Below, in pieces: positions 26,178-38,100 of a stretch of DNA of 64,000 bases (its first letter is position 1; the number at the start of each line of letters is the position of its first letter). The DNA lies in the NCBI GenBank assembly GCA_024734555.1, contig JANPWX010019815.1:310001-374000 (forward strand), given 5' to 3'. The DNA is from Trochalopteron elliotii (taxonomy: Eukaryota > Chordata > Aves > Passeriformes > Leiothrichidae). The notes under the pieces are model-generated. The model was given only the letters and a program-made list of their open reading frames with translations. It searched no databases and was not told the DNA's origin. Both the position numbers and the translations under genes were made by a program.

Positions 26178-26308
26178 CTGTGGCTGGATGTCTGGGTGAC
26201 TGTCACGGAGTGGTGTGTTGTTGAGGTGTAATGGCTTGTAGAAAACGAGGTCTCTGTTTCTCGCTCGATGACATGCTCGCTGGAGATAACATTTTTCGAA
26301 ACGTACTG
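26178..26308 (-). CDS. NRG1: NRG1 cytoplasmic exon 2
   Basis: This 131-nt exon encodes QYVSKNVISSEHVIERETET, then SFSTSHYTSTTHHSVTVTQT, then SSH, followed by two bases of a Ser codon. It starts in phase 0 after TTTTTTCAG and ends CACAG before GTACTG. The next exon begins with C, giving SSH-S-WSNGH as in mammals. The 5' splice site is weak: CAG before GT is good, but positions +4 to +6 (CTG) depart from the consensus AGT. Skipping would shift the frame. The Ser/Thr/His-rich segment has no enzymatic motif and forms part of the conserved signalling tail. Confidence 0.95.
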
Positions 26309-26813
26309 CTGAAAAAACCCAGACAAACCTCAGGTTTACAAACTGTAATTCACAGCATGTTTGTAGACATAATTCCCAATCCCTCCTTTCCAGATTTCAG
26401 CCTTTTTACGTGTGCCAAAGCACAAATTTTGTCACTTAAATACATGCAGAAACCATACTGACACACCTGAGCACATTCATGTACTCTGTGTACATAGCCC
26501 ATCTAGACTCAAAATAAGAAACAAATGAGGAAAGTAGCAAAGGTCTGCATCCCAGTCAAGCTATTAAAATATATTTAACAAGGGAACGAGAAGTCCCAAC
26601 AGACAGACATGTGGAAAAGCAACCTCCCATTAGCATCAGATACATCAAAAATACTATTTTCTGATGGAGAAGACGGCAGCAGTATACAACAGCAATTTTT
26701 TCCATGTGGAGAAAGCCGAGAGAAATCAGTCACCAGCCTGCAGCAGGTAGATGTTTAAAAGCTGTGGGGTGAGCTGTCCCGTGGCAGTGGGAGCCTAGTG
26801 CAGTGGAACCTAC
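26309..26813 (-). other. NRG1 intron between cytoplasmic exons 1 and 2 (505 bp)
   Basis: The donor is GTAGGT and the acceptor is TTTTTTCAG. No repeat or extra exon was recognised. The exon 1 frame remains open into it as far as 26,730. Confidence 0.9.
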
Positions 26814-26940
26814 ATTGACGAGCTGGACGTTATCCGGCGCAGGGTTGGGGTGGTGTGGCCCGTTGGCCATGTTCATCACGTTGTTCCTCTCCGAGCGCAG
26901 GCTCTGCCGCAGGCGGTCGTGCAACTTTTTCCTCTGCTTC
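26814..26940 (-). CDS. NRG1: NRG1 cytoplasmic exon 1 (basic juxtamembrane region)
   Basis: This 127-nt exon begins with the last base of a Lys codon and encodes KQRKKLHDRLRQSLRSERNN, followed by VMNMANGPHHPNPAPDNVQLVN, and ends on a complete codon. The cluster of Lys/Arg just inside the membrane acts as a stop-transfer and, in mammals, as part of the nuclear localisation signal of the released intracellular domain. The acceptor is GTGCAG and the donor is AAT followed by GTAGGT. NPAPDN differs from human NPPPEN. Read-through into the intron stays open for a further 27 codons before a stop at 26,730. Confidence 0.96.
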
Positions 26941-29900
26941 CTGCACATCAAACATGGAAACAATTTTAACAGACAAAAGGAAAGCAGCCGCCCCTTTCAG
27001 CATATGGACGTGGGTGATAATAGTATAACTTTTTTTTTCCCAGAATTATCTCCACTGCTGCTAGAGCTCAGAGTAACTCCGAAAACCACAGGTCTAATTG
27101 CAGCTGGAGCAGTGGGGACCTGCACAGGAGGAAGGATATTAGGGATCCTTTCCAGGAGTCAGCAGGACACAGGGGGACAGGAATAAGCGAGAGGAAAAGG
27201 GAGGCCATTTCTAAGCAATGCTCTGTCTCAGGAGGAGCTCTTTTCTGCACTCAGAAGGCAGGAAGAAGAGATTTTAACCCAGACACCTTGACACCTTCAC
27301 AAGGGCCAAGGCAAAGTTTCTGACAGCCCACTGAGCTACGCCTCTTTGTTCACAACAGGGAACCCAGGTGTCTGTGCCTCAGGGCTTGCTTGCAGACACT
27401 GGGACATGGTTTTTGTGAACTGGTGGGATTCATCCCCTACCTCAACAGTGTATTTCAAATCCATAAATGTGTTAAAGAAGAGTGCAGAGGAAGCCTCAAA
27501 AATCCAAAGTGGAAGTACAGGGGATAGGCCTGAGCCTGCAGACTTCCTGACAGGTCTGGAAGGTTTTGTTTCAGCAACATCAGATTTGCTCTGAAGCCTA
27601 ATGATTACCAGGTGGATGCCATGGCTGCTAATGCAATTAGTAGAACTATCCATGTACTAATGACATGATCTCTGACTGACTTTGATGCTTCTACTCTCTC
27701 CTGTCCTTAGCTGCTGTTTCCCCACTTGCTAACAACATGTAAGTCCTATGAGGAGTGTGGGAGCTGGGGTTGTTCAGCCTGGAGAAAAGGAGGCTCAGGG
27801 GTGACCTTATCACTCTCTGCAACTGCCTGAAAGGAGGCTGTAGCCAGGTGGGGGTTGGCCTCTTCTCCCAGGCAAGTAGCAACAGGACAATAAGAAATGG
27901 CCTCACGATGTGCCAGGAGAGGTTCAGGTGGGACATCAGGAGAAATTTCTTTATGGAAGGGTTGTTAAGCATTGGAATGGACTGCCCAGAGGGGTAGTAG
28001 AGTCACCCTCCCTGGGAGTGTTCAAGAAATGACTGGTCATGACACTCAGTGCCATGGTCTAGTTGATAAGGTGGTGGTCAGACAAAGTCTGGACACGATC
28101 TCAAAGGTCTTTACCAACCTAAATGATTCTGTGATTCTGTAATCCTTCCAGCTCTCCTCAAAAGAACTTTTCAGAAGATCATTACAAGGTGTCAGCAGCA
28201 AAATTTATAGCATAGTAAAACATGGCTATGCAAAACACTAATTAAAAAAACAAAATAAACAACCAGAGAAAGGGCGATTCAATTTCAGACTCAATTTATA
28301 AATATTGCCCAGTTTTCTCTCAGTACACTGGAGAACTTCCACCATTCTGTCACAGAATCCAGGGCAGTGAAGGGAGGATGCAGGCTCCAATACACTCTGG
28401 AATGCATATGACTTCGGCTGTGGCAAAAGCTAAAATACATACTAAGCTGTATGCAGAAGTGCAGATAGTGATGGCAGGACAGGACAGTGTAAGAGATAAC
28501 TATTTTCAATCCCATTTTGAACTCAAAAGGACTATTCCAAGCTTTACAAAAAAGGAGGAGTGAGGGAGGGCAATAAATTTGTTGAAGCTTGATAGATAGC
28601 CACGAAAGCTTAAAGACAATAAAAACATGACCTAACACATAGCATTTTACATATTTTCTCTGTGTGTATGTGCCTGGACAGTGGGAAATGCTTAATTTAT
28701 GTCACATCACATGAATGGCAAATGCAGATACATCTGTCTTGGAAACATTCCTGTCTCAGAAGGACACAGTCTGTGGTTCATGTGGACTTTATGCTTTGAG
28801 GATAACCAGGCACCATCTTAGGACATGTAAGCAGTTAAAGTGTATAGAGAGCGCAGTGCCAGGAGACATTTGAGCTACCCAAAGACCTGGTGGCCGAGAA
28901 GCAAGCACTCAAGCAAGATTTTAACTTGATTTCACAGGTCCCTTTTATGAGGCTCTGGAGACCTTGGGAGATGAGAACAATCTGAATTCCCTAACACGGT
29001 AGAGAAAGCCAGTTCTAGGAGGAGTTTGAGTTTGTCATCCACAGGACTGAAATCCTGGCGCATGTAACCCGGGAATCCATCCCTAGAAAACTGCATTATT
29101 TCCCACCTTCAGTGACCAGTGTACTTGAATTTACATGCTTCTATCTGTGCTGTTTGCGCTGTAGTAAAAGGATACTAACTTAAAAAAGAAATTACTCCAC
29201 AAAACTGAGATGGAAGAATAATGGGAAAGCTAGTGTGTACTTAAGAACCTTTTATCGTCATATAAATGATTTGTGAATAAAGTACCTCTGAATTAAGACT
29301 TAGTGTCTGAAGATATTGCCTTGGCAATTTATCAGCAGTATTTCTTGCAAGGAGACCAACAAAATCTAAGCTATTACATTGGTTGTTCTCCTAATACCAT
29401 TCCAAGATTTCTCCGGTTTCTGAATTTTCCCCCCATTTAGGGAAAAGAGCATTTGCAAATCACCTCACAGATATGAGTCTGGCATCACTGCTGCATTTGG
29501 AGGGCCATGTCCTGGCATGGCATTCTCATCAACTGTTTTTGAAAACATTTAACTTTTGACTGCTGATGTCTGGGGCAAAAAAAAGCATCCAGACCCCTGA
29601 TGAATTCTGTGGGCTCTTTATACAGAAAATGATACTTCAGGATCCTGACTAAATGGTTGTTGAAATACATGGGATATGATTTCAAAAAGCAGTAATGGAT
29701 CTGATTTTTTTAGTACTGTTTCAGTTGTTCCCCATTGACCACTGGCACAAGGTTATAGGTGGGAGCAGTTGCGTGTATATGTCTGGACTCTCACTGAGAG
29801 GGACAAATGATCTCTCTCCTCCCCCACTTTTAACACATCCATCATTGGTGGGGCTTACAACAAAAACCAACAGTCCAACTGCCAATCAGGCCTCGAAACA

Positions 29901-30561
29901 GTAAATCAGGTTTATACAAACGTGGAATATTTATGATATGGGTTTTGTGTGTTTTGGTGGGGAGATTTATAAGGGCAGCAAGAAGTTTTGGCAGCAGAAA
30001 TTCTGCTGATGTTCTGTGTAATTTATGGTCCAGAGTGCCTCATGCATGTTTGAGAGTCACCCCCAGTAATTTAGAGACTCACAGTATGCATTTAAATGCC
30101 TACTTTTGCATTGAGAGCATTTTTGTGTTCAGTTTTTTGGCCTTTGGTGTACAGTAACTTTCAGCATCATTAATTGTTATCAAGCACCAACAAATTAGGC
30201 TTATACATAAAATCTACTGCTGGAAAGCAACATGATTCCAATATTGGAGTTTGTTTCTTTTCAGCTGGGGAAACCAGCTGAAATGGGTGATAGAAAAGAA
30301 AGCAAACAAAAAGAGATAAAAAATTGCAAATTACATTTGAAGACTGAGAAATCTTTCAGATACCTGTCTTAATTTTGCACTGCTGATGGACATGGAGACC
30401 CACATTCATCTGGCTTGAACCAGAGCACCCTGGTCACAAGTTTGTCTTTTAAGCTCATCCTTAGAGAAACCCAGATACAACCTTATGCCCAGAGAAGCTA
30501 CAGTCAACTGGGAAGGCCCTGACCAACAACCACAGACATGAAATAGAAGAGAAAAGTTTAC
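26941..30561 (-). other. NRG1 intron between the transmembrane exon and cytoplasmic exon 1
   Basis: This 3,621-bp intron carries the antisense CR1 fragment at 27,741-28,140. The rest looks unique, with no exon-like segment recognised. It begins with GTAAAC, which creates an in-frame TAA directly after the transmembrane exon. Confidence 0.9.
27741..28140 (+). mobile_element. CR1 non-LTR retrotransposon 3' fragment
   Basis: The stretch matches the 3' end of avian CR1 LINEs: AAGTCCTATGAGGAG, GGAGCTGGGGTTGTTCAGCC, a block with AACTGCCTGAAAGGAGGCTG, AATGGACTGCCCAGAGG, GTGCCATGGTCTAGTTGATA and the terminal ATTCTGTGATTCTGT repeat that ends CR1 copies. It is 5'-truncated, as most CR1 copies are, and contains small deletions and stops, so it is not mobile. 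It sits on the plus strand, opposite to NRG1, in the intron between the transmembrane exon and cytoplasmic exon 1. This antisense orientation is the one usually tolerated in introns. Confidence 0.93.
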
Positions 30562-30664
30562 TTGGTTTTGCAGTAGGCCACCACACACATGATGCCAACT
30601 ACTAGAAGAGCAATGCAAATGCCAGTTATGGTCAGCACCCGTTTCTGGTACAGTTCCTCAGCTT
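30562..30664 (-). CDS. NRG1: NRG1 transmembrane exon
   Basis: This 103-nt exon encodes AEELYQKR, then a hydrophobic membrane segment (VLTITGICIALLVVGIMCVVAY), then CKT, with two-base split codons at both ends. The acceptor is TTTCTAG and the donor is AA followed by GTAAAC. It anchors pro-neuregulin in the membrane. Upstream residues form the shedding stalk; the valine-rich inner half of the segment is the region where gamma-secretase cuts mammalian NRG1 to release the intracellular domain. The protein sequence appears identical to the human one across the membrane segment. If the intron is retained, a stop follows directly (AAG then TAA), leaving a four-residue cytoplasmic end. Confidence 0.97.
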
Positions 30665-33600
30665 CTAGAAAGGGACAAAAACAGAGAAAGTCACAACATG
30701 GAGGATGGCTTGGCAAGGAGCACACAATCAACAGCTGTCATGCTACAAGCCACTACACAGATTCACACAGCCACACCGAGACACAGCCACCACACATCAG
30801 GCAGACTTATTATTGACTACAAGGAGAACAGGACTACACCACAGTACTGGGTGATGAGAACAATTACAGAATTACAGTCAAAAGTCACTTTTTTTTTAAG
30901 CCAACAAGAATAATATCTAAGAAACAACTTCATAGTTGATAAACACAGCATTTGCTGGAAATAAAAATGTAGTGTGGTAAGGCAATAACATGAATTTGCA
31001 AATGCTTTGGAAGTTTTGCAAAGACAGCTGGAATGAAAGCCATTTTACAGGTCTTATGAGAAATTTCTTTTCTTATTATCTTTTTTGGATTGTTTTCATA
31101 TCCAATATCCCCTTTGGTCCCATGTCAATTTATATCTCAGCTGTCTTTACAGGAGAAATTTCAAAATACTCTTCTACATTTGAGACATGAGCTTGGCTTG
31201 TAATTATATCACCAATGGAAATGGAGACAGGTTTTGAGCTCTGGTCATAAAATTCAGACTCTTTCTCCAGTGCTCCTCTTAAAACACAGCAATATCAACA
31301 GCCAGCAGTGCCTTGTGTGAGAGAAATGCAAAGTTTCAACTTGTATCCCTTTGTGACCAAAAAAGGAACTCTATCTAGGATGGTAGCTTGCTCAGTGATG
31401 ACAACTTGTTACTGATCTCATTCATCGGAGACATTTCACTTTCATAAAGGTGTTAGTAGCACTGCTAATGTTTGGGCTGGGCCTACTGATGCTTTCCAGC
31501 CTTGCTCATGCTTGGCAGAGAGCATTGTTGAGTATTCTGCTGGGGAAATGTTACGTAAGAAGCCCTGAAACAGAGCTGCATTCTGTGCTGACGCTTTACA
31601 GATGTGGATTTGTGTTCCTGCTGTTAGGACAAAAATGGATGTCTAGCTTTACTCAAGTCTTATTTTTGATTAAGCAGACAGATCAATAGTTATCTGCAAT
31701 ATTGCCCACAGTCAGAATACCAGCAGATGGTTAAAAATAAATGAATGAATTAGAGCTGCACAGCTTTGCACCACCTTTGGGATAAATGCCAGCATTACTC
31801 CTGCTGGAAGGGACTTGCATCTGGCTGGTACAGAGGTGCACAATGCTCTCTCACATGTGCCATATGTCTCTGTCCAAATGATGTGCTGTCATAAATGACA
31901 CAGCAGTTCAGGGGAAAATACTCCTCACTGAACAGGGAGCAGACTTCCCTGAGCTTGTCTAGTTTTGTTTTAAAGCTGCTGTGGGCAAGTGGCAAATACT
32001 CCACACAACAAACCAAAAAGCAAAAATAATTCTTAATTTCTCTGATACAATGCACCACCAGACCCTGGAACAAGTTTATCTTACAAGCCAAACCCACTGT
32101 AAACCAAACAACAGCAAACAGGTCATGAGCACCCTCAGACAAAATTAATAGCAGTAATTTTTAACAAAGATGGGGGAAGGGGAGAGAAGAAGAGAGTGTG
32201 GTAAAACTAGGATGCTGCAAAAATGTATTAAAGAAAAATAAATATAACACTGAGAACAGAAAGTCAAAAAAAGGGAAAGAAGAAAAGGCTGAAACTCCAA
32301 CCAAACTACGACAAAGAAAAAGAGGAAGGTGAAATATAAGGGAAGACAGGAAAAAAGAATAGAGAGGTCAACTACAGGCCTGGCACAGCATGCTTGGAAC
32401 TGGAAAAAAAATAGAGAAGAAATGCTTGGGGACAAAAAAAAGTTTGAAGCAGTGTGAAGGGATTTCTCATACAGCATAACTCCTCACCTAGGCTAGTTAG
32501 TGGCACTGGATTCCCTGCCCTTTTTTGCCCCTTCTGAAAGCGCTTATTAGTTAGCCATGGAAATGGTGTATTACGAGGATGTCACAGGAAACAGGAGAAT
32601 TGTGCTAAGCAATTTAGGGGCTAATTTGAAATGCTTTGAATTATTATTATTTTTTTATTGTCATGCTGTCAGCTGTTAGCTTATGAAAGCAAAATGAATG
32701 ATGACATATCAATCCATTTCTTTTTTTCTTGAAGCACAAGGGAGAGGAAGTAGAAGATTAAGAGTGGACACTCTGCTCAGTTTTCGTACTGAAGGAAAAA
32801 TTGAACTGATTCCAGGACATTTGCTGCAGGCTGAGGCTGTTCCAAATGAGCTGGGCAGCTGGCTAGGATGGCCTGACTGTGCCAGCAGGCTGAGGCTTGT
32901 TGCGTGCATATAGGACTTTTCTGGGTGCACACTCACTGCAGGGGATGGGGGATGCAGAGAGGGGAGCAGGGCTGTGGGTGCAGCCCTGAGCAATGCTCCT
33001 AGCACCAGCAAGTCGCTAGGACTATAGGTCTTGATGGGCACGGGAAATTAAATCCCTGCATCTACTTTCATAGCCTTAATCCCTTCCTCTGTCCTTTGGA
33101 ACAAGGCCCTAAGGACAAAGCAGCTTGATAGGGTGTGCATGAATGGTGGTGCTGCCATGCCCTTCCTCAAACTCTGGTGGAAAGGTCTGCCTAGGAAAGC
33201 ACCCACACCTGGGTATGTCATGCCCAGCAAACCAGCAAGCTCTCATGTAAACCTGGCTGTGCTTCTGGCTGACAGGGGACAGCCAGGGCCAAATGTGGGA
33301 TGCCCTGGTGTTCTGCAGGGGCCAGTGTGGGTGACACGAGATGCTGGCAGCTGGGACAGGACTGGCATCCTGGTTAAGACTCTGCAGATGGCATGGTACC
33401 TCAAAGACAAGCCTTGGACTCTCTGTACAAGGCCAAGAAAAGTTTTGCAAAGAACTCCTGTGGGGCACTTGCAGTCATACTACATCTTGCCCCAAAACTG
33501 CCTTCTGTCTCTGACCAGTGTCATCATTTATGGAGTCAGCTTACGGCACCCACCTAAATAACACATGCTGATTAAACTATCTTGAAAAAAATCTATAGCA

Positions 33601-35132
33601 GCCTCGCAGGAAAGTCTGTAAAAATTGTATGTGCAGTGAGAATTTAGGAAGATTTTAGCCTGTTAAGTACTAAAAAAAATTTCAGTAATTTTTTTACCCT
33701 ACAGAATGCCAGGAAAGTCAAATCAACGTAAGACTTAAGTCAAGGTATTACATAGGCAGCCTTTCAAATATGCACGTTATGCAATTAATTTCACATCACT
33801 CTAATCTATACACAACTGATGTGGCCTTAAATTTGCTCGATTTTAATGTTTTTCTTCTTATCAATCTCTGGGGATTTTTAAAAGAATTTAATTCTAAGAG
33901 GTGGTTCTGCTGATGCAATTTCATATATAAAGCAAAATTTGCATGTCAGTTTTTAAAAGAATTTTAATTTAACTCCTCATATGCTAATGTACCCATATAT
34001 CTTCCACTACAATCTAATATGTATAAGTGGGAATTAATGGTAATTTAGGATAATAATAAAAACAAAAATAAGCTGGGTTGTGAGTGTTTTTTTTAAATTT
34101 GGGCTTGTAATGGGTTTTCCACAGTTCACAGCTTAAGCTAATGACATTTTGTGGGGGCATTTTAATAAGAACATGAACTACAACTGCCTCACCATTTGGG
34201 TTTTTTTTTTGTTTGTTTGAGTTTTTGTTTGTTTATTTGCCTTTTTTATTATTATTATTATTTACCAATTTATTATTTACCTACCAATTATAGGAGATTC
34301 CAAGCTAAAACTGACCTGAATTTCTAGTTAGCCTGTTCAAGAAATGCATTATTTGTACCCCTGAATATAAATAGCTAGTCAGATAAGTACAGCCTATTCA
34401 TGAATAAGACTTGAAAGATCTATTTCTGTTATATTTAAAGCTGAAGTGTGAAAATAGTACCCACTGCCAATGTTCTTCTTAGTTTTAGGAATATTGAATA
34501 TATTTGCTGACTTAAGGATCTGGAGTCTAGCTGTAAACTTCTGCTTAAATTCCTAAGTAACTTTCAGTCCACTTTGAATTTACAGACCTGGAAATGAATA
34601 TACATATGTATATGATTTACAGATATGTATAGGCAACTGATTCACACATGATGTGCAGCCACCTAGATGTGGGTTTAGATGTAAAATTTTACTTGAAAAT
34701 CAGAGCTCAAGACTGCAAATCTGCAGAATTTTAAGTGGGCATAGCAGTTTCTCTCTTTTAGTATACTAGTTAGACATTTTACTTAATACTTACAGTGTTT
34801 CCAAAACCTGGCAACCCAAGAAAAACTCACCAAAAGCAGATGTCAAAACTAATCAAAGCTATACAGCAGAAAGAGGAATGTACACTACATTATGAACACT
34901 TCAGTAATTCCTAGAACTCCTAAAGTCTGAAATAGCCTATCAATATTACCATTTTAGTGAAGTGATCTTCACTAACACTTTGACAAGGGTTGTTGTTATA
35001 GCTGTATGATCCCTTTTAAAGCATAAAGAAATTGGTTAGGAATTGAAAAGGGGAAGTGGAGAAAAAAAATAAAAAGGGGTTTATCTCTCAGGGTCTAGAA
35101 TCTGCAGGCTAAAAGGAATGATTCGTCCATAC
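30665..35132 (-). other. NRG1 intron between the beta1 microexon and the transmembrane exon
   Basis: This 4,468-bp intron has a purine-rich plus strand at about 32,160-32,470, a GC-richer stretch at about 32,820-33,480, and a long AT-rich block from about 33,560 to 34,800 with simple T-rich repeats. The AT-rich block lies just after the alternative microexon in gene order and could hold splicing-control elements; this is inference. Confidence 0.85.
34201..34262 (+). repeat. T-rich low-complexity run with (TTTG)n and (ATT)n
   Basis: A T11 run is followed by GTTTGTTTG units and, after CTTTTTT, by about four ATT units. It is simple sequence in the AT-rich intron segment between the transmembrane and beta1 exons. 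Confidence 0.85.
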
Positions 35133-35156
35133 CCATAAATTCAATCCCAAGATGCT
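35133..35156 (-). CDS. NRG1: NRG1 beta1 juxtamembrane microexon (24 nt)
   Basis: This 24-nt exon supplies the last two bases of a Lys codon, seven codons HLGIEFM and the first base of the following Glu codon. It is flanked by a GGCAG acceptor preceded by a long pyrimidine tract and by a GGTATGG donor. Inserted between the beta EGF exon and the transmembrane exon it gives FYK-HLGIEFM-EAEELYQ, the beta1 juxtamembrane sequence identical to mammals. Its inclusion defines beta1 and its skipping gives beta2. The segment lies in the stalk where ADAM-type proteases release the ligand, so inclusion may affect shedding. Its length is divisible by three, so skipping keeps the frame. Confidence 0.95.
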
Positions 35157-38100
35157 CTGCCAATGCAGAAAGTTGTCAAAAAAAGAAAGAGAAAGGAAAA
35201 AGTTTCAGAAAAGAGCAATACACTGTACTTAAAAATAAGTTACATATGAGAATTACAGCTATTTTGTGTCTGCACATGAAACAGGACAAAGGGAGCATGG
35301 TTATGTAGGCAGTGCTCAGGTGCACCTTTCTTAGCTATGTGACCAGACCTTCTGCAAGGCTTATACACAAAGATATGTATACATGGGGCATCTGAGCAGC
35401 CACAGCCCAGGGAATGCAGCAGGAACCACTAACCCTTAAAGATCTTAGTGAGATGAACAGGACCATGGCCTGAGGATGCCATGTACAATGGCTGAGTATT
35501 TTCACATGGGAACATGACAGCAAAGGGATGTTCTAGAAAGGGCAGCACACCCCTGTAAATGGGTTGTGCATTGCTCTCCCTTCTGGCCATGCTTCTGTCC
35601 CCAGAATGCATATTCTTGCTCTTGATGGCTGTGACCTGGAGGTGGCTGGCACTGCTTACTCAGTAGCGGGAGTCCTCTGCTTTGCAAATGGACTCCAGCA
35701 GGCCTCCAGCTTCTGGAAAATGAGGAGCCAACCCCTTCTCCCTGTCTTTGGACTGTGCTGCGTTGGCAGAACAACTTGTTGACTAGCTGGATGGATCCTG
35801 GAGTGCAGGGCCTGGTCCCTTTACACAAATCACATGCCTAAATCAGCACTCCCAGGTCCCGGAACCTGTGGGTAAAGAGGAACACAACTGTCCCCCCAGC
35901 AGGTACCCTAGGAGACCCTTCCTATGGGGCCAACACCACAGCCACGGTAGCCACCACATCTCTTGCCCTTTTTTTGTTCTTGTGTGCTGTGAAATTTAAA
36001 TCCAATGGTAATTTTCATGACAAATGGATTTTTTAATGTAGTTAGCACACATGGGGAATATCAATTCTTTGTTGCCAATCAGTAACATTTTAAGGGTTAA
36101 GTAAATTGGAATCCATCCAGGTCTCTTCCTAAAGAGCCAGTATCACATGTCTACCTGATCTCTGCTAATGATATACATTAGTTGCATAGAAAGCTTGATT
36201 AAATCTTCAGTAAAATGAATGACATGCCCATGCATATATATTGCTGTAATTATGCTTGTTTATAGGTAAGACACCTAGTCTGAAGGTAATTTAATTTTAG
36301 GGAAGTCATTCATATCATGCAGTTTCTATTTTATATAATTCAATAGGAAGTTGGTTTTTAAAATCAGAATATATTCTGGCTGGAGTGCCTAACAAGAAAA
36401 CATGCTGAAGAAACATGCATTGCTTATTCAAACCTAGATGTTATGTACCTCTGACTTACCTACAGTATTCCTAATTACATTCCCTAGATCTGATAAGACC
36501 CAACACTTCTCACTTTATAAACAGGTGAATATTTTTGACATTTTCCTACTCAGCCTGATATTTTTGCATGTTTTTTACGTGTAGTGTGGCTTCTATTGAA
36601 TATTTGTCTCTAGGTGCTCTAAGAAAAAATACAATTAATTATTTTTAACAACTCAATTTTCATTCTGGTTGTGACTGGGGGGACATGACAGTCTTGCAGG
36701 AAAAAAATACTTAGGAAGCAATTTTTTTTCACTGAAGTTATTTAAAACTACAACTTGTTGGGTATATTGTAGCCTGCTGAGATGTAGGGTCTCAGAGGAT
36801 GGTGCTCGGAAACGCAGAACAGAACCCTCCAGAACCGCATGCTCTGTTTATGAGTAGTGTGCCACAGCTGCTGGGCACTCAAGATTTTGGGGTGACTGCT
36901 GTATGGATTCAGGTGGGTGGGTAGCCTAGAGACATGGTTCTGCCCAGTGAGGGGTGAGGACTACCTCAGGTTTTTGTAGAGAACTTGCACTTGGCAAAGA
37001 AAGGACCCATTTGGATCAACTGCAACAGCAGAGTGGTCCAGGAAGACCGATTTCAACTCTGAAGCATGAAAGGATCATGTTTCTTTCTGTGGGTAATGAA
37101 AAATGCTAAAAAAACAAAACCAGAAAAAGAAAAAAAAATTCTTCTTCATGCAATTTCACTTGAAAACAAACTCAAATCTCCTAAACTATCACAGAGCAGA
37201 CCCCTGTATGTCAGCCATTTTTATTTGAGGGACTGGGATACAGTCTCTTTGTGACATTTAGATTCCACTTTGTATCCAAAATCTGGTTCATTTCAATAGT
37301 ACTCAGGTTGCAAAATTGGTTTTGGACTTGGTGTGTTAAGTCCTGTGGCTTTAGAACTGGCTGGGGGCATGCTATGGGCCTTCTTGGGCATCATTTGAAC
37401 ATGGTCCGTGCCATCCTTCAGCATCGGGCAGTTTAAACACAGGTTTAAACAGTGTTCATTTCAGCTCTGCCATCCCTGATGAGCAAGAACGACAATACCA
37501 AGACAGGCAGAAGGAATTTTATTTTTAGATGATAATGGCCCTTGCCTCATATTGTCATGGTGCCAGTTCTAAATTCAGAATTTATATATAATTGTTAACT
37601 AATGAAGTAAACAAATCCATAGGTCCTTTGGGTGAGGTCCTTGGTGCATCTGGGGCATTTGAGAAGACAAAGGGTTTACCTGTGATTAAACTCTAGAGAG
37701 GTTTCCTCAACCTTCTTTTAATTCATGGATTTATCACTGTTTCTTATCCCAGGGATCATTCTGCACAGTGTTGCTGTAAGAGTTCTCATGCCTAACTACA
37801 TGAAAATTACCCAAAACTTTTAATTTAATTCATTACTTTTGCTCTCCTCCTTGATTCCTTGACTTTAAGGGAGTGAACGTGTGAATGTTCAAACAGAAAA
37901 TGTATCTGCATTGAACTGATGTATTTTTGCAACAATTTGTGGACTGCTTTCTGCTGTCTTATGTGCCAGTGGTGGACCACAAGCCTCAAAGTCAAAGCAG
38001 TCACAGAAAAAATCCAGGGTAAAACACCTGGCAGCAATTGTGACTGCTGTGCTCAAGGAAAGGACACTACAGCCTGACAACCAGGCTTCTGAGATTAGTC

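Noticed and set aside
32145..32477. 110-codon minus-strand frame rich in Phe and Leu that resembles a membrane protein
   Set aside because: The plus strand is purine-rich here, so the opposite strand automatically encodes Phe, Leu and Ser. The hydrophobicity is a composition artefact.
34598..34613. Perfect 16-bp palindrome ATATACATATGTATAT
   Set aside because: Short AT palindromes are common in AT-rich introns; mentioned only as part of the AT-rich block.
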